64,000 nt of DNA, from NCBI RefSeq assembly GCF_028823635.1, contig NZ_JAPEHU010000002.1, forward strand, positions 372,001-436,000, given 5' to 3'. This DNA comes from Demequina sp. B12. Its GTDB lineage: Bacteria; Actinomycetota; Actinomycetes; Actinomycetales; Demequinaceae. Made by a program: the position numbers and the translations under genes. A model generated the notes under the pieces. It saw only the letters and a list, made by a program, of their open reading frames with translations. It did no database searches and had not been told where the DNA came from. Positions within the stretch are counted from its first letter, which is position 1. Every line of letters starts with the position of its first letter. Of this stretch, positions 42,387 through 54,921 are shown piece after piece.

Positions 42387-43571
42387 ATGCTGAGATGGCT
42401 TACCGCAGGTGAATCGCACGGTCCCGCTCTGGTGGGCACTCTTGAGGGTCTTCCCGCTGGTGTGGAGGTGACGTCTTCGCAGATTCAGGAGGCGTTGGCT
42501 CGTCGCCGTCTTGGTTATGGACGCGGCGCTCGTATGAAGTTTGAGCAGGACCAGGTTTCGGTACTCGGTGGCGTGCGGCACGGCGTGACGCAGGGCGGCC
42601 CTATCGCGATCCAGGTGGGTAACACTGAGTGGCCCAAGTGGGAGACCGTGATGAGCCCGGACCCTGTCGACGAGTCCGAACTCTCCGGTGCCCGCGCCGC
42701 AGCGCTGACCCGTCCGCGTCCCGGCCACGCGGACCTGGTAGGCATGACTAAGTACGGCTTTGACGACGCGCGTCCGGTGCTGGAGCGCGCATCGGCCCGT
42801 GAAACTGCGGCCCGGGTGGCCTTGGGCACGGTAGCTGAAGCCTTCCTGGAGCAGGCTGCGGGGATCAGGCTTGTGTCCCACACCACGCAGGTGGGCCCCA
42901 TTCAGGTTCCTGAAGATGCGCCTCTGCCGCCAGCAGATGCCACGGCTGAGCTCGACGCCGACCCCATCCGTTGCTACCACGCTGAAACCTCAGCGCGCAT
43001 GGTCGAAGAGATCGACGCATGCCAGCAGGAAGGTGACACCATGGGCGGGGTGGTCGAGGTAGTCGCCTACGGTGTCCCGGTGGGACTGGGCAGCCACGTG
43101 CACTGGGATCGCCGTTTGGACGCGCGCCTTGCTGCCGCGATGATGGGCATCCAGGCAATCAAGGGCGTGGAGATCGGCGATGGCTTCCGCACCGCTGGCC
43201 GCCGTGGTTCCGCCGCGCACGATGAGATCGAGTACCGCGACGGCAACGTGACTCGCCGCACTAACCGTGCCGGTGGTGTTGAGGGTGGCATGACTAACGG
43301 TGAACCATTGCGCGTCTCTGCCGCAATGAAGCCCATCAGCACGGTGCCGCGTGCGTTAGACACGATCGACACGGCAACCGGTGAGGCTGCCAAAGCGATC
43401 CACCAGCGTTCAGACGTGTGTGCGGTGGCTCCTGCCGCGGTCGTTGCGCAGGCCATGGTGGCATTGACTCTGGCCGATGCGCTGATTGAGAAGTTCGGTG
43501 GTGACTCGGTCGCGGAAGTACGCCGCAACATCGAGGCCTACCAGGCCGCAGTGCCCGAGCACCTGCGCTGA
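42387..43571 (+). CDS. aroC: Chorismate synthase
   Basis: A 394-residue FMN-dependent enzyme that makes chorismate from EPSP. It has the N-terminal [13 protein letters not shown], the central [14 protein letters not shown] region, [11 protein letters not shown] near 270-280 and the [18 protein letters not shown] signature near 290-310. The C-terminal RSDVCAVPA-type motif appears as [13 protein letters not shown]. It opens the aroC-aroK-aroB run, and aroK starts on the last base of its stop. Confidence 0.97.
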   Translation: MLRWLTAGESHGPALVGTLEGLPAGVEVTSSQIQEALARRRLGYGRGARMKFEQDQVSVLGGVRHGVTQGGPIAIQVGNTEWPKWETVMSPDPVDESELSGARAAALTRPRPGHADLVGMTKYGFDDARPVLERASARETAARVALGTVAEAFLEQAAGIRLVSHTTQVGPIQVPEDAPLPPADATAELDADPIRCYHAETSARMVEEIDACQQEGDTMGGVVEVVAYGVPVGLGSHVHWDRRLDARLAAAMMGIQAIKGVEIGDGFRTAGRRGSAAHDEIEYRDGNVTRRTNRAGGVEGGMTNGEPLRVSAAMKPISTVPRALDTIDTATGEAAKAIHQRSDVCAVAPAAVVAQAMVALTLADALIEKFGGDSVAEVRRNIEAYQAAVPEHLR

Positions 43572-44095
43572 TGCCACAGCCGCGCGTTGTCCTGATCGGC
43601 CCACCTGGGTCGGGGAAGTCGTCGGTGGGACGTGCGTTGGCGCGTGTCCTCGACGTGGCATGGCGTGACACGGATGAGGACATCGCTGCGCGCGCCGGAA
43701 AGTCGATTCCGGACATCTTTGTCACCGATGGAGAGCCAAAGTTCCGTGAACTAGAAGAGCAGGCGGTAGGCGAAGCGATCGCCGAGCATGCCGGAGTGCT
43801 GTCTTTGGGTGGCGGTGCTGTCATGCGAGAAGCCACTCAGCAGGTTCTCCGTGAATACGCCGACCGCGGGGGAGTGACGGTGTTCTTGGATGTGAGCCTC
43901 AAGGCCGCGACGCCTCGAGTGGGCCTCAATGCTTCGCGACCGTTGCTGGTGGGCAACCCCCGTCAACAGTGGCTCAAACTGATGGAGCTACGGCGTCCGG
44001 TGTACGAAGACCTGGCCACCACCAGCATTGTGACGGACGACTTGAGCGCAGAGCAGGTTGCCGCCGTCATTGCAGAAGGACTGGAGCGCGCATGA
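43571..44095 (+). CDS. aroK: Shikimate kinase
   Basis: A 174-residue P-loop kinase. Walker A is GPPGSGKSS near residues 10-18, the shikimate-binding DTDED is near 33-37, FRELE near 57-61, and LSLGGGAVMR near 76-85. RPLL and the final YEDLA-like segment carry the lid and adenine loops. Embedded between aroC and aroB with overlapping starts and stops, so the three form one translational unit. Confidence 0.95.
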   Translation: MPQPRVVLIGPPGSGKSSVGRALARVLDVAWRDTDEDIAARAGKSIPDIFVTDGEPKFRELEEQAVGEAIAEHAGVLSLGGGAVMREATQQVLREYADRGGVTVFLDVSLKAATPRVGLNASRPLLVGNPRQQWLKLMELRRPVYEDLATTSIVTDDLSAEQVAAVIAEGLERA

Positions 44096-45192
44096 CCACG
44101 ACCGTCCACGTAGGAACATCGCAGCCGTATAACGTCCACATTGGGCACAACCTCATCGATCCGGTCGTGGAGTCCCTCCCCGGCGCCGCGACTCGTGTTG
44201 CCATCATTCACTCCGCTCCCATGGCGCAGCGGGCCGATGCGCTGCGTGGCCGTGTAGAGGCATCCGGCAGACAGGGCGTGCTGATTGAGGTGCCCGATGC
44301 TGAGGCTGGCAAGACTGCCGAGGTTGCCGCGTTCTGCTGGCAGGTGTTGGGCAAGTCCGACTTCACCCGCACTGACGTGGTGGTGGGACTGGGCGGTGGA
44401 GCAGTGACCGACCTGGCCGGCTTCGTGGCGGCGTCATGGCTTCGGGGCGTGGCCGTTATCCAGATGCCCACGACTGTGTTGGGCATGGTCGACGCGGCCG
44501 TGGGCGGCAAGACAGGAATCAACACCACCGAGGGCAAGAACTTGGTGGGGGCTTTTCATGAGCCGCTTGGCGTGTGGTGTGATCTCGACACTTTGGCAAC
44601 TCTCCCTGTCTATGACCGGGTCGCCGGACTTGCCGAGGTGGTCAAGGGCGGCTTCATCGCAGACGCGACCATTCTTGAACTTGCCCAGGCCCACGCATCG
44701 GCCTTGCGTGCCGAAGAGCTGTCCGATGACGGTCTCGACGTCCTACAAACGCTGATCGCTCGGAAGATCCAGGTCAAGGCGACCGTGGTCGCCGCGGACC
44801 TTAAAGAGTCTTACCTGCGCGAGATCTTGAACTACGGTCACACGTTTGGGCACGCGATCGAGTACACCGAGCGGTATCAGTGGCGTCACGGAGCCGCTGT
44901 ATCCGTGGGCATGGTCTACGAGGCGGAACTCGCGCGGCTCGCAGGCAAGCTGGACGATGCCGCAGTTGACCTGCACCGCGAGATCCTGGGCGGACTAGGG
45001 CTCCCCACCACGTATCCCGGCGGCAGGTGGGATGCACTTCACACTGCGATGAAGCGCGACAAGAAGACCAGGGGAGACCTGCTCCGGTTTGTGATCTTGC
45101 AGGGAATCGGCAACCCTGTCCGTCTCGAAGGCCCGGACCCAGCGCTGCTCCTGGGCGCCTACGACGCGGTGTCTTCCGATTCGCTGCTGTGA
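44092..45192 (+). CDS. aroB: 3-dehydroquinate synthase
   Basis: A 366-residue NAD- and metal-dependent enzyme converting DAHP to 3-dehydroquinate. It shows GLGGGAVTDLAGFVAASWLRGV near 99-120, PTTVLGMVDAAVGGKTGIN near 126-145, the AEVVKGGFIAD segment, and the metal-site histidines in NYGHTFGHAIE. ATG at 44092 overlaps the aroK stop; an open frame upstream is a shadow of aroK. Confidence 0.96.
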   Translation: MTTTVHVGTSQPYNVHIGHNLIDPVVESLPGAATRVAIIHSAPMAQRADALRGRVEASGRQGVLIEVPDAEAGKTAEVAAFCWQVLGKSDFTRTDVVVGLGGGAVTDLAGFVAASWLRGVAVIQMPTTVLGMVDAAVGGKTGINTTEGKNLVGAFHEPLGVWCDLDTLATLPVYDRVAGLAEVVKGGFIADATILELAQAHASALRAEELSDDGLDVLQTLIARKIQVKATVVAADLKESYLREILNYGHTFGHAIEYTERYQWRHGAAVSVGMVYEAELARLAGKLDDAAVDLHREILGGLGLPTTYPGGRWDALHTAMKRDKKTRGDLLRFVILQGIGNPVRLEGPDPALLLGAYDAVSSDSLL

Positions 45193-45209
45193 TCGAGCCC
45201 CGCGTCCTA

Positions 45210-45215
45210 TAGAAT
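45210..45215 (+). promoter_or_regulatory. -10 box for efp
   Basis: TAGAAT within TATAGAAT, 41 bases before the efp GTG in the 64-base gap after aroB. It marks a separate efp-nusB transcript. Confidence 0.5.
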
Positions 45216-45256
45216 TCTCTGCGGCTTAACGACACGAACGCGACAAGGACATCACC

Positions 45257-45820
45257 GTGGCTTCTTCGAACGACATTAAGAACGGCTCAGTACTCAACCT
45301 CGACGGCAACCTGTGGTCCGTTATCGAGTTCCAGCACGTCAAGCCCGGCAAGGGTGGTGCGTTCGTTCGTACCAAGTTGAAGAACGTCCTCAGCGGCAAG
45401 GTCGTCGACAAGACGTTCAACGCAGGCGCCAAGGTCGACTTCGAGACTGTGGACCGCCGTGACATGCAGTACCTCTACAACGACGGTGCTGGCTTTGTCT
45501 TCATGGACCCCAACACCTTCGACCAGGTCACCATCAGCCCCGAGATCATGGGTAGCGCTACCGACTACCTCCTCGAAAACGAGAAGGCCACCGTTGGTTC
45601 GCACAACGGTAACCCGATCTTCCTCGAACTTCCCGCATCCGTGGTGCTCGAAGTGACCTACACCGAGCCTGGCCTGCAGGGCGACCGTTCCTCGGGCGGC
45701 ACCAAGCCTGCAACCCTGGAAACCGGCAAAGAGATCCAGGTGCCCTTGTTCCTGGAGTCCGGCACCAAGGTGAAGGTCAACACCGAGTCCGGTGACTACC
45801 TGGGCCGCGTCAACGACTAG
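45257..45820 (+). CDS. efp: Elongation factor P
   Basis: A 187-residue three-domain translation factor that relieves ribosome stalling at polyproline. The tip loop reads [10 protein letters not shown] with Lys32. This actinobacterial loop is of the lysine type; whether it is modified cannot be seen, and no epmA- or ymfI-type modification gene lies in the window. The C-terminal signature is [10 protein letters not shown]. Likely clients encoded nearby are the proline-rich DUF349 protein and PilT. GTG start; nusB begins on the last base of its stop. Confidence 0.97.
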   Translation: MASSNDIKNGSVLNLDGNLWSVIEFQHVKPGKGGAFVRTKLKNVLSGKVVDKTFNAGAKVDFETVDRRDMQYLYNDGAGFVFMDPNTFDQVTISPEIMGSATDYLLENEKATVGSHNGNPIFLELPASVVLEVTYTEPGLQGDRSSGGTKPATLETGKEIQVPLFLESGTKVKVNTESGDYLGRVND

Positions 45821-46314
45821 TGAGCGCCCGTACCAAAGCCCGTAAGCGCGCCTTGGATGTTCTGTTCGAGGCGGAGCAGCGCAGCATGCCGTTGGATCGT
45901 GCGCTCGAAGAGCGCCTGAAGGTTTCCGGACGCGAGACTCCGCTCCCGCCCTACGCCCAAGAGCTCATCCGCGGCGTGATTGAGCGGGGCCGTGAGCTCG
46001 ACTCCATCATCGTGGATGCAGCTCCGGACTGGACCCTTGAGCGCATGCCCGCAGTGGATCGCAACCTGTTGCGTATCGCGAGCTGGGAAATCCTGTGCAA
46101 CGACGAGGTGGCACCCGCCGTCGCCATCGACGAAGCGGTCACTCTCGCAAGCGACCTCAGCACTGACGACTCGCCCCGCTTCATCAACGGGGTGCTCGGG
46201 CGGATCACGCGTGAGGCGCCCGCGCTGGGTAGCGTCACGGCAGAGACCCCGGCGGAAGACTCCCGCGACATCGACGGCGGGTCGGCCGCATACTCCGACT
46301 TCGCAGACGACTAA
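45820..46314 (+). CDS. nusB: Transcription antitermination factor NusB
   Basis: A 164-residue all-helical RNA-binding protein acting in rRNA antitermination. It has SARTKARKRALDVLFEAEQR at the start and MPAVDRNLLRIASWEILCN plus VAIDEAVTLASDLSTDDSPRFINGVLGRI in the core. After about residue 130 comes an acidic, Ser/Asp-rich tail of roughly 35 residues that many homologues lack. The GTG overlaps the efp stop by one base. Confidence 0.95.
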   Translation: MSARTKARKRALDVLFEAEQRSMPLDRALEERLKVSGRETPLPPYAQELIRGVIERGRELDSIIVDAAPDWTLERMPAVDRNLLRIASWEILCNDEVAPAVAIDEAVTLASDLSTDDSPRFINGVLGRITREAPALGSVTAETPAEDSRDIDGGSAAYSDFADD

Positions 46315-46320
46315 AGAAAC

Positions 46321-46332
46321 GCCCCTCGGGGC
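46321..46332 (+). terminator. Short GC hairpin after nusB
   Basis: GCCCC-TC-GGGGC begins seven bases after the nusB stop. There is no T-run. It may be a weak terminator or part of the pyr leader. Confidence 0.4.
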
Positions 46333-46335
46333 GCC

Positions 46336-46372
46336 GCCAGCGTGCCTCAGGTCAGGTACGCTGGCACCTGAC
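46336..46372 (+). promoter_or_regulatory. Competing hairpins in the pyr leader
   Basis: GCCAGCGT (46336-46343) can pair with ACGCTGGC (46358-46365). GTCAGGT (46351-46357), within that loop, can pair with ACCTGAC (46366-46372). With no linker between the 3' arms the two helices can hardly coexist, so they are candidate alternative states. Confidence 0.5.
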
Positions 46373-46377
46373 AGACA

Positions 46378-47922
<1,545 letters not shown>

Positions 47923-47926
<4 letters not shown>

Positions 47927-49236
47927 GCGAGACCGCCACGGACGCCCTAGTCATTGTCAACGCGTCGCTCTACGGCGACACCGCATCGGACATCGTGGTC
48001 GTCGACGGCGTCATCACTTCACTGGAGAGGGCCGATGCTCCGGCTGGCGCCCGTACGCTCGACGCGTCCGGTCTGGTCGCGTTGCCGGGTCTCGTGGACA
48101 TCCACGTCCACTTGCGTGAGCCTGGACGCGAAGACGCCGAGACCATCGAGACCGGCTCGCGCTCCGCAGCCAAGGGCGGGTTCGTCGCCGTGCACGCCAT
48201 GGCGAACACCACGCCTACGGCAGACACCGCAGGCGTCGTCGAGCAGGTCGCTTCCCGTGGTGCTGAAGTGGGTCTCGTCGACGTGTTCCCCGTGGGAGCG
48301 GTCACCGTGGGGCTCGAAGGCAAGCAGTTGTCGGAGATGGGTGCCATGGCGAACTCGCGGGCCAAGGTCCGCGTCTTCAGCGATGACGGCAAGTGCGTCC
48401 ACGACCCAGTGCTGATGCGCCGCGCGCTGGAGTACGTCAAGACCTTTGACGGTGTCATCGCGCAGCACTCCCAGGACCCGCGCCTGACCGAGGGCTCGCA
48501 GATGCACGAAGGCTACGTCTCCGCAGAGCTCGGTCTGGCCGGTTGGCCTGCAGTGGCAGAAGAATCCATCATCGCCCGCGACGTACTTCTCGCTGAGCAT
48601 GTCGGATCACGCCTCCACGTCTGCCACCTGTCGACCGCAGGCTCCGTGGACATCATCCGGTGGGCAAAAGCCAAGGGCATCGACGTCACCGCGGAGGTCA
48701 TGCCTCACCACCTGCTGCTGACCGATGAGTCGGTTCGCGGCTATGACCCGCGTTTCAAGGTCAACCCACCGCTGCGCACTCAGTCGGACGTGGATGCTGT
48801 GCGCGCAGGCCTGGCCGACGGCACTATCGACATTGTCGCCACCGACCACGCGCCGCACCCAGACGAGGACAAGGACTGCGAATGGGCAGCCGCCGCAATG
48901 GGAATGATCGGCTTGGAGACTGCAGTCGGGATCGTGCAAAAGACGATGGTCGACACCGGAGCGCTCACGTGGCGTGACGTGGCCCGCGTCATGTCGACCA
49001 CACCGGCGCGCATCGGACGTGACGAGAATCACGGTCGCCCACTCGAAGTGGGAGAGCCCGCGAACATTACCCTCATCAATCCTGAGGCACCATGGACGGT
49101 AGAGCCATCCGCAACCGCCTCACGGTCCAACAACTCGCCGTTTGGCGGAATCGAGCTTCCGGGACGCGCTGTCGCCACCTTCTTGCGCGGCCGTCCCACC
49201 CATATTGACGTTTCACTTGAAGGAGCATTCGCGTGA
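47923..49236 (+). CDS. pyrC: Dihydroorotase
   Basis: A 437-residue amidohydrolase-fold enzyme. The metal ligands lie in [10 protein letters not shown] near 58-67 and in [11 protein letters not shown], the general base in [13 protein letters not shown] near residues 304-316, and the C-terminal NITLINPEA is the usual end of the composite domain. It closes the ring to dihydroorotate after PyrB. The carA GTG overlaps its stop directly; no extra gene separates them as in mycobacteria. Confidence 0.96.
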
Positions 49237-50363
49237 CCAACGCCCCCGCGATCCTCGTCCTGGAGGACGGCCGGACCTTCGAAGGCGCCGCATACGGTGC
49301 CACCGGGTCCACGTTGGGTGAGATCGTCTTCAACACCGGCATGACCGGTTACCAGGAGACGCTGACCGACCCCAGCTACCACCGCCAGATCGTGGTCATG
49401 ACAGCCCCCCACATCGGTAACACCGGTGTGAACGACGAAGACGACGAGTCTCGCCAGATCTGGGTCGCCGGATACGTGGTCCGCGACCCCGCACGTCGTC
49501 CCTCCAACTGGCGATCCCAGCGCAGCCTGGACGATGACCTGCGCGAGCAGGGGATCGTGGGCATCTCCGGAATCGACACGCGTCAACTCACCCGGATCCT
49601 CCGCGAAGGTGTCATGCGTGCAGGCATCTTCTCCGGTGACGCGCTGGCCCCCGTGGAAGAGCTGGTGGAACGCGTCAAGGCCGGCGCCGAGATGTCCGGC
49701 GCACACCTTGCCGACGAGGTCTCCGCAACCGAGGCCTACGTCGTGGAGCCCGTGTACGGTGTCGAGAAGGTCGCCGATGTGGTGGCCGTGGACCTTGGCA
49801 TCAAAGCGAACACGCCGCGCATGATGGCTGAACGAGGCATCCGTGTCACGGTCGTGCCGTCCTCGTGGACTGCGGAGCAGATCCTCGCAGAGAACCCTGA
49901 CGGAGTGTTCTTTTCCAACGGTCCCGGAGACCCCGGAGCAGCAACCCACGCCGTGGACCAGCTTCGCAAGGTCCTGGATGCCAAGGTGCCGTTCTTTGGC
50001 ATCTGCTTTGGCAACCAGATGCTGGGCCGCGCCTTGGGGTACCGCACCTACAAGCTGCAGTTCGGACACCGTGGCATCAACCAGCCGGTCATGGATCGCA
50101 CCACCGGCAAGGTGGAAGTCACCGCACACAACCACGGCTTCGCGGTCGACGCACCCGTCGACAGCGCCAGCGACAGCCCCGCCGGCTACGGCCGCGTCAA
50201 GGTGTCGCACGTGTGCCTCAATGACAACGTGGTCGAAGGCCTTGAATGCCTCGACATCCCCGCGTTCTCCGTGCAGTACCACCCGGAGGCCGCCGCAGGA
50301 CCGCACGACGCGTCCTACCTATTCGACCGTTTTATCTCCGTCATGAAGGGGGAGCGCGCCTGA
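49233..50363 (+). CDS. carA: Carbamoyl-phosphate synthase small (glutaminase) subunit
   Basis: A 376-residue glutamine amidotransferase subunit. The N-terminal domain begins [12 protein letters not shown] with [17 protein letters not shown]. The class I glutaminase domain has its nucleophile in [13 protein letters not shown] near residue 256 and the His-Glu pair in [13 protein letters not shown] near 346-350. It passes ammonia through a tunnel to CarB. carB starts on the last base of its stop. Confidence 0.96.
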   Translation: MTNAPAILVLEDGRTFEGAAYGATGSTLGEIVFNTGMTGYQETLTDPSYHRQIVVMTAPHIGNTGVNDEDDESRQIWVAGYVVRDPARRPSNWRSQRSLDDDLREQGIVGISGIDTRQLTRILREGVMRAGIFSGDALAPVEELVERVKAGAEMSGAHLADEVSATEAYVVEPVYGVEKVADVVAVDLGIKANTPRMMAERGIRVTVVPSSWTAEQILAENPDGVFFSNGPGDPGAATHAVDQLRKVLDAKVPFFGICFGNQMLGRALGYRTYKLQFGHRGINQPVMDRTTGKVEVTAHNHGFAVDAPVDSASDSPAGYGRVKVSHVCLNDNVVEGLECLDIPAFSVQYHPEAAAGPHDASYLFDRFISVMKGERA

Positions 50364-53300
50364 TGCCCAAGCGCGACGACATCACCTCAGTCCTCGTCAT
50401 CGGTTCCGGCCCGATCGTCATCGGTCAGGCCTGTGAGTTCGACTACTCCGGCACCCAGGCGTGCCGCATTCTGCGCGCTGAAGGCGTGCGCGTGATCCTG
50501 CTGAACTCCAACCCCGCCACGATCATGACGGACCCCGAGTTCGCCGATGCCACGTACGTGGAGCCCATCACCACCGAGGTGATCGAGGCGATCATTGCCA
50601 AGGAACGCCCTGACGCACTGCTGCCCACGTTGGGTGGACAGACTGCGCTCAATGCAGCAATCTCAGCAGCTGAAGCTGGCATTCTCGAGAAGTACGACGT
50701 CGAACTCATTGGCGCGAACCTCGAAGCAATCAACCTGGGTGAGAACCGCGAACTGTTCAAGGGCGTCGTGGAACGCTGCGGTGCAGACTCCGCACGTTCC
50801 GTGATATGCCACACCATGGACGAGTGCCTGGCCGCAGCCGAAGACCTCAACTACCCGGTCGTGGTCCGTCCTTCCTTCACGATGGGCGGGCTGGGCTCCG
50901 GGTTCGCGTATGACGAAGCCGACCTGCGCCGCATCGCCGGCGCCGGTCTGCACTATTCGCCGACCACCGAAGTTCTGCTCGAAGAGTCCATCCTGGGGTG
51001 GAAGGAGTACGAGCTCGAGCTCATGCGCGACCGTCACGACAATGTCGTGGTGGTGTGCTCCATTGAGAACGTTGACCCCGTCGGCGTGCACACCGGTGAC
51101 TCGGTGACGGTTGCTCCTGCCATGACTCTCACTGACCGTGAGTACCAGCGCATGCGTGACGTCGGTATCGCGATCATTCGTGAGGTGGGCGTCGACACCG
51201 GTGGCTGCAACGTGCAGTTCGCCGTGGACCCTGAGACCGGTCGCCTCATCGTGATCGAGATGAACCCCCGCGTATCCCGCTCGTCGGCTCTGGCATCCAA
51301 GGCCACCGGCTTCCCGATCGCCAAGATCGCGGCCAAGCTCGCCCTGGGCTACACACTGGACGAGATCCCCAACGACATCACCGGCTCTACCCCGGCATCG
51401 TTCGAGCCCACGCTCGACTACGTGGTCGTCAAGGTTCCGCGCTTCGCCTTTGAGAAGTTCCCGGCGGCGGACCCGGTGCTCACCACCACCATGAAGTCCG
51501 TGGGTGAAGCCATGTCCATTGGCCGCAACTTCACTGAGGCACTGGGCAAGGCACTTCGTTCGATCGACAAGAAGGGCATGAACTTCCACTGGGAAGGTGA
51601 CGCCCCCACCGACGCCGAGGTTGCCGAACTGCTTGAGGCCATCGTGGTGCCCACGGAGAAGCGCTTCATCCAGGTGCAGCAGCTCCTGCGTGCAGTGCTT
51701 GCCGGCAACTGCACGGTCGAGCAGATCTTTGATGCCTGCAAGATCGATCCCTGGTTCCTGGACCAGATGCTGCTGATGAACGAGATCGCGGCCGACGTCG
51801 CGGCCGCAGACAGCCTGGACGCGGAGCTGCTGCGCACTGCGAAGCGGCACGGTCTGGCCGACGCTCAGATCGCCCAGTTGCGTGGCGTCGCCGTCGAAGA
51901 CATCTTCGCGGCGCGCGCAGACCTGGGCGTGCAGCCGGTCTACAAGACCGTGGACACCTGCGCTGCCGAGTTCGAGGCCCGCACTCCGTACCACTACAGC
52001 ACCTACGAAGCCGAAACCGAGGTCGCCCCCCGCGACCGCGAGGCCGTCCTCATCCTGGGATCAGGCCCCAACCGCATCGGCCAGGGCATCGAGTTTGACT
52101 ACTCGTGTGTGCACGCGGCGTTGAGCCTCAAGGACCAGTACGAGACCATCATGGTCAACTGCAACCCTGAGACGGTCTCGACCGACTACGACACTGCCAA
52201 CCGTCTGTACTTCGAACCACTGACGTTTGAAGACGTCATGGCCGTCTACGAAGCAGAGAAGGCAGCCGGCCCCGTCAAGGGAATGTTTGTCCAGCTGGGT
52301 GGCCAAACGCCGCTGTCGCTCGCACAGCGCCTGGCCGATGCCGGTGTTCCGATCTTGGGTACCTCGCCTGAAGCCATCGACAACGCTGAAGACCGCGCGG
52401 CCTTCGGCCGCGTGCTCGACGGAGCGGCATTGCCGGCGCCCGCCTATGGCACCGCCCACGGCATCGACGAAGCCATCGAGATCGCCGAGCGCATCGGCTA
52501 TCCGGTCCTGGTCCGTCCCTCCTATGTTCTGGGTGGGCGCGGTATGGAGATCGTGTACTCGCGTGAACAACTCGCCGACTATGGCACACGGATGGCAGAC
52601 GTCGGCGACCACGCCACCGATGCACCACTGCTGATCGACCGCTTCCTGGACGACGCAGTCGAGATCGATGTGGACGCGCTGTACGACGGCGAAGAGTTGT
52701 ACCTCGGTGGCGTCATGGAGCACATCGAAGAAGCTGGAATCCACTCGGGTGACTCGGCCTGTGTGCTGCCGCCCGTCACTCTGTCTGAGCAGGAGCTACA
52801 GCGGATTCGTACCTCGACTGAGGCCCTTGCCAAGGGAATCGGCGTGCGCGGTCTGATGAATGTCCAGTACGCGTTGCAGTCAGGCGTGCTGTATGTCCTC
52901 GAAGCGAACCCCCGTGCCTCTCGTACGGTGCCTTTCGTGGCCAAGGCCACAGGCGTGCCCCTGGCCACCGCCGCGTCACTTGTGATGACCGGCACGTCCA
53001 TCGCGCAGCTCAAGGCCGATGGTGTGCTGCCTGAACAGGACGCGGCACGGATCGACATGTCTCAGCGCATTGCGGTCAAGGAGGCAGTGCTTCCGTTCAA
53101 GCGTTTCCGCACCCACGAGGGCCTGGTCGTGGACACAGTACTCGGACCTGAGATGCGGTCGACGGGTGAGGTCATGGGCTTTGACTCGACTTTCCCCCTC
53201 GCCTTCGCCAAGTCCCAGGCGGCCGCGTTCGGTGGACTCCCCACGGCGGGTAAGGCCTTCGTTTCGGTCGCTGACCGTGACAAGGGAGCGATCTCGTTCC

Positions 53301-53656
53301 CCGTGGCACGTCTGGCGCAGTTGGGCTTCGAGATTCTGGCAACCGCGGGCACCGCTCAGGTGCTGGGACGCTACGGCATCCCCGCCACCGTGGTGCGCAA
53401 GTACTCCGAAGGGGTTGGTCCCGACGGTGAACCCACCATCGTCGATCTGATCAACGATGGACAGGTGCCGTTGGTCATCAACACCCCGTCCGGACAGGGC
53501 GCTCGTGCAGACGGTTACGAGATTCGTGCTGCAGCCACCGCAGCCGACTCCGCCATCGTCACCACGACCCAGCAACTGTCTGCTGCGGTGCAAGCGATCG
53601 AAGCACGCCTGGCCGGCCCCTTCGAGGTGCAGAGTCTGCAAGAGGCGACTGCCTGA
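50363..53656 (+). CDS. carB: Carbamoyl-phosphate synthase large subunit
   Basis: A 1097-residue enzyme built from two homologous ATP-grasp halves. Each half begins with a GSGP loop ([19 protein letters not shown] near 14; [19 protein letters not shown] near 563). [17 protein letters not shown] and [18 protein letters not shown] mark the two ATP sites. An oligomerisation domain lies between, and the C-terminal 150 residues form the MGS-fold allosteric domain ([24 protein letters not shown]). ATG at 50363; longer in-frame extensions lie inside carA and were rejected. Confidence 0.97.
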   Translation: MPKRDDITSVLVIGSGPIVIGQACEFDYSGTQACRILRAEGVRVILLNSNPATIMTDPEFADATYVEPITTEVIEAIIAKERPDALLPTLGGQTALNAAISAAEAGILEKYDVELIGANLEAINLGENRELFKGVVERCGADSARSVICHTMDECLAAAEDLNYPVVVRPSFTMGGLGSGFAYDEADLRRIAGAGLHYSPTTEVLLEESILGWKEYELELMRDRHDNVVVVCSIENVDPVGVHTGDSVTVAPAMTLTDREYQRMRDVGIAIIREVGVDTGGCNVQFAVDPETGRLIVIEMNPRVSRSSALASKATGFPIAKIAAKLALGYTLDEIPNDITGSTPASFEPTLDYVVVKVPRFAFEKFPAADPVLTTTMKSVGEAMSIGRNFTEALGKALRSIDKKGMNFHWEGDAPTDAEVAELLEAIVVPTEKRFIQVQQLLRAVLAGNCTVEQIFDACKIDPWFLDQMLLMNEIAADVAAADSLDAELLRTAKRHGLADAQIAQLRGVAVEDIFAARADLGVQPVYKTVDTCAAEFEARTPYHYSTYEAETEVAPRDREAVLILGSGPNRIGQGIEFDYSCVHAALSLKDQYETIMVNCNPETVSTDYDTANRLYFEPLTFEDVMAVYEAEKAAGPVKGMFVQLGGQTPLSLAQRLADAGVPILGTSPEAIDNAEDRAAFGRVLDGAALPAPAYGTAHGIDEAIEIAERIGYPVLVRPSYVLGGRGMEIVYSREQLADYGTRMADVGDHATDAPLLIDRFLDDAVEIDVDALYDGEELYLGGVMEHIEEAGIHSGDSACVLPPVTLSEQELQRIRTSTEALAKGIGVRGLMNVQYALQSGVLYVLEANPRASRTVPFVAKATGVPLATAASLVMTGTSIAQLKADGVLPEQDAARIDMSQRIAVKEAVLPFKRFRTHEGLVVDTVLGPEMRSTGEVMGFDSTFPLAFAKSQAAAFGGLPTAGKAFVSVADRDKGAISFPVARLAQLGFEILATAGTAQVLGRYGIPATVVRKYSEGVGPDGEPTIVDLINDGQVPLVINTPSGQGARADGYEIRAAATAADSAIVTTTQQLSAAVQAIEARLAGPFEVQSLQEATA

Positions 53657-53681
53657 CCCCGCACACTTGCGTATCCGCAGG

Positions 53682-53687
53682 TAGCAT
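53682..53687 (+). promoter_or_regulatory. Possible -10 box for pyrF
   Basis: TAGCAT, 41 bases before the pyrF ATG in the 72-base gap after carB. The gap and the AAAGGAG ribosome binding site at 53715-53721 allow some independent expression. Confidence 0.4.
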
Positions 53688-53728
53688 GGCTAACAGACGG
53701 CGCGAAAGCGCCACAAAGGAGTAACCGA

Positions 53729-54571
53729 ATGGCATTCGGAGCACAGCTCGCGGTAGCGATGAGCGACTACGGTCCGCTCTGTGTGGGCATCGACCCGCAT
53801 CCGCAACTGCTGCAGCAGTGGGGCTTGCCTGACACCCCCGAGGGATTGGCGAGTTTCGGCGAAACCGTGATTGAGGCATCGGCCCGTCACGCGGCAGCTG
53901 TCAAGCCGAATGCCGCGTTCTTTGAACGTCACGGAGCCCGCGGCGTCGCGGCGCTGGAGTTGATCCTGCGTCGCGCCCGCGAGGCCGAACTCCTGACAGT
54001 GCTGGATGCCAAGCGCGGAGACATCGGGTCAACGATGGCCGGCTATGCGCAAGCCTTCCTGACCAAAGGCGCACCGCTCGAGTGTGACGCGCTCACGGTG
54101 TCGCCGTATCTCGGGTTCGGTTCCTTGCAGCCCGCGATCGACCTGGCGAAGACGAACGGCAAGGGCCTGTTCGTGCTTGCGCTGACCTCGAATCCTGAAG
54201 GGGCTGAGGTCCAGCACGCACGTGCAGCGAACGGTGAGGCTGTCGCTGCCGGGATCGTGCGGCAGGCAGCCGAACACAACGTAGGGGAGACCCCCATGGG
54301 GTCCATCGGACTCGTGGTGGGTGCCACGGTAGGAACGGCGGTGTCGGACCTCGGCATCGGCCTCGACGGCCTCAACGGGCCAATCCTCGCGCCTGGAGTG
54401 GGCGCACAGGGTGCGGGACCCGCCGAGTTGTCCCAGGTATTCGGGAACTCCAGGCGGCTCGTACTCGTCAATCAATCGAGGGGTGTTCTCCGAGAGGGCC
54501 CCTTTGTTGAAAAGTTGCGTCAAGCCGTGATCTCGGCTTCAGGCGCAGCACAATCCGCCCTCCAGGCCTGA
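53729..54571 (+). CDS. pyrF: Orotidine 5'-phosphate decarboxylase (long type)
   Basis: A 280-residue enzyme converting OMP to UMP, of the longer actinobacterial/archaeal-type group rather than the 230-residue form. The N-terminal CVGIDPHP carries the first substrate-binding Asp. The catalytic Lys-Asp pair is in LDAKRGDIGST near residues 92-102. GLVVGATV and LAPGVGAQGAGP form the phosphate site. It completes UMP synthesis with the upstream operon; pyrD is not in the window. Confidence 0.95.
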   Translation: MAFGAQLAVAMSDYGPLCVGIDPHPQLLQQWGLPDTPEGLASFGETVIEASARHAAAVKPNAAFFERHGARGVAALELILRRAREAELLTVLDAKRGDIGSTMAGYAQAFLTKGAPLECDALTVSPYLGFGSLQPAIDLAKTNGKGLFVLALTSNPEGAEVQHARAANGEAVAAGIVRQAAEHNVGETPMGSIGLVVGATVGTAVSDLGIGLDGLNGPILAPGVGAQGAGPAELSQVFGNSRRLVLVNQSRGVLREGPFVEKLRQAVISASGAAQSALQA

Positions 54572-54579
54572 TTGGCCTG
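54563..54579 (+). terminator. Hairpin spanning the pyrF stop
   Basis: CAGGCC (54563-54568), loop TGATT containing the TGA stop, and GGCCTG (54574-54579). No T-run. It may weaken read-through from the pyr operon into mihF. Confidence 0.4.
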
Positions 54580-54609
54580 CGCAGGAAACCCCTAGGAAAG
54601 GAAGGGACC

Positions 54610-54921
54610 GTGGCTACACCGGAACTGTCTGACGAACAGCGTGCTGCGGCTCTCGTGAAGGCGACGGCGGTGCGCAGCGCACGTCGCGTCTTCAAGGAGA
54701 AGCTCACGCACGGCGAGATGACCCTTGAAGAGGCCATCACCAAGGCCAAGGCAGACGAGGCCCTCGCAGGTATTCGAGTCCGCGACCTGCTCCAATGCCT
54801 CCCCGGCATCGGCCCCAAGCGCGCTGAAACGGCGATGGAAGAGATCGGAATCTCTGCCGCACGCCGGATCCGCGGACTGGGCGCTCACCAGGTCGACGCA
54901 CTCGTGTCTCGCGAGGGTTGA
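54610..54921 (+). CDS. mihF: Actinobacterial integration host factor mIHF
   Basis: A 103-residue nucleoid-associated protein specific to actinobacteria and unrelated to the alpha/beta IHF of proteobacteria. It shows LVKATAVRSARRVFKEKL in the N-terminal helix and a helix-two-turn-helix segment IRVRDLLQCLPGIGPKRAETAMEEIGI near residues 54-80, which binds DNA. The position between pyrF and gmk is the conserved one in this phylum. GTG start with AAAGGAAGGG upstream. Its stop overlaps the gmk ATG by one base. Confidence 0.95.
   Translation: MATPELSDEQRAAALVKATAVRSARRVFKEKLTHGEMTLEEAITKAKADEALAGIRVRDLLQCLPGIGPKRAETAMEEIGISAARRIRGLGAHQVDALVSREG

Noticed and set aside
46336-46372. H-type pseudoknot in the pyr leader
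   Set aside because: The loop that would have to cross the 8-bp first stem has zero length, so both helices cannot form together; reported as competing hairpins instead.
50663-51994. 443-codon minus-strand frame opposite carB
   Set aside because: Shadow of the ATP-grasp coding strand, with composition typical of antisense frames.
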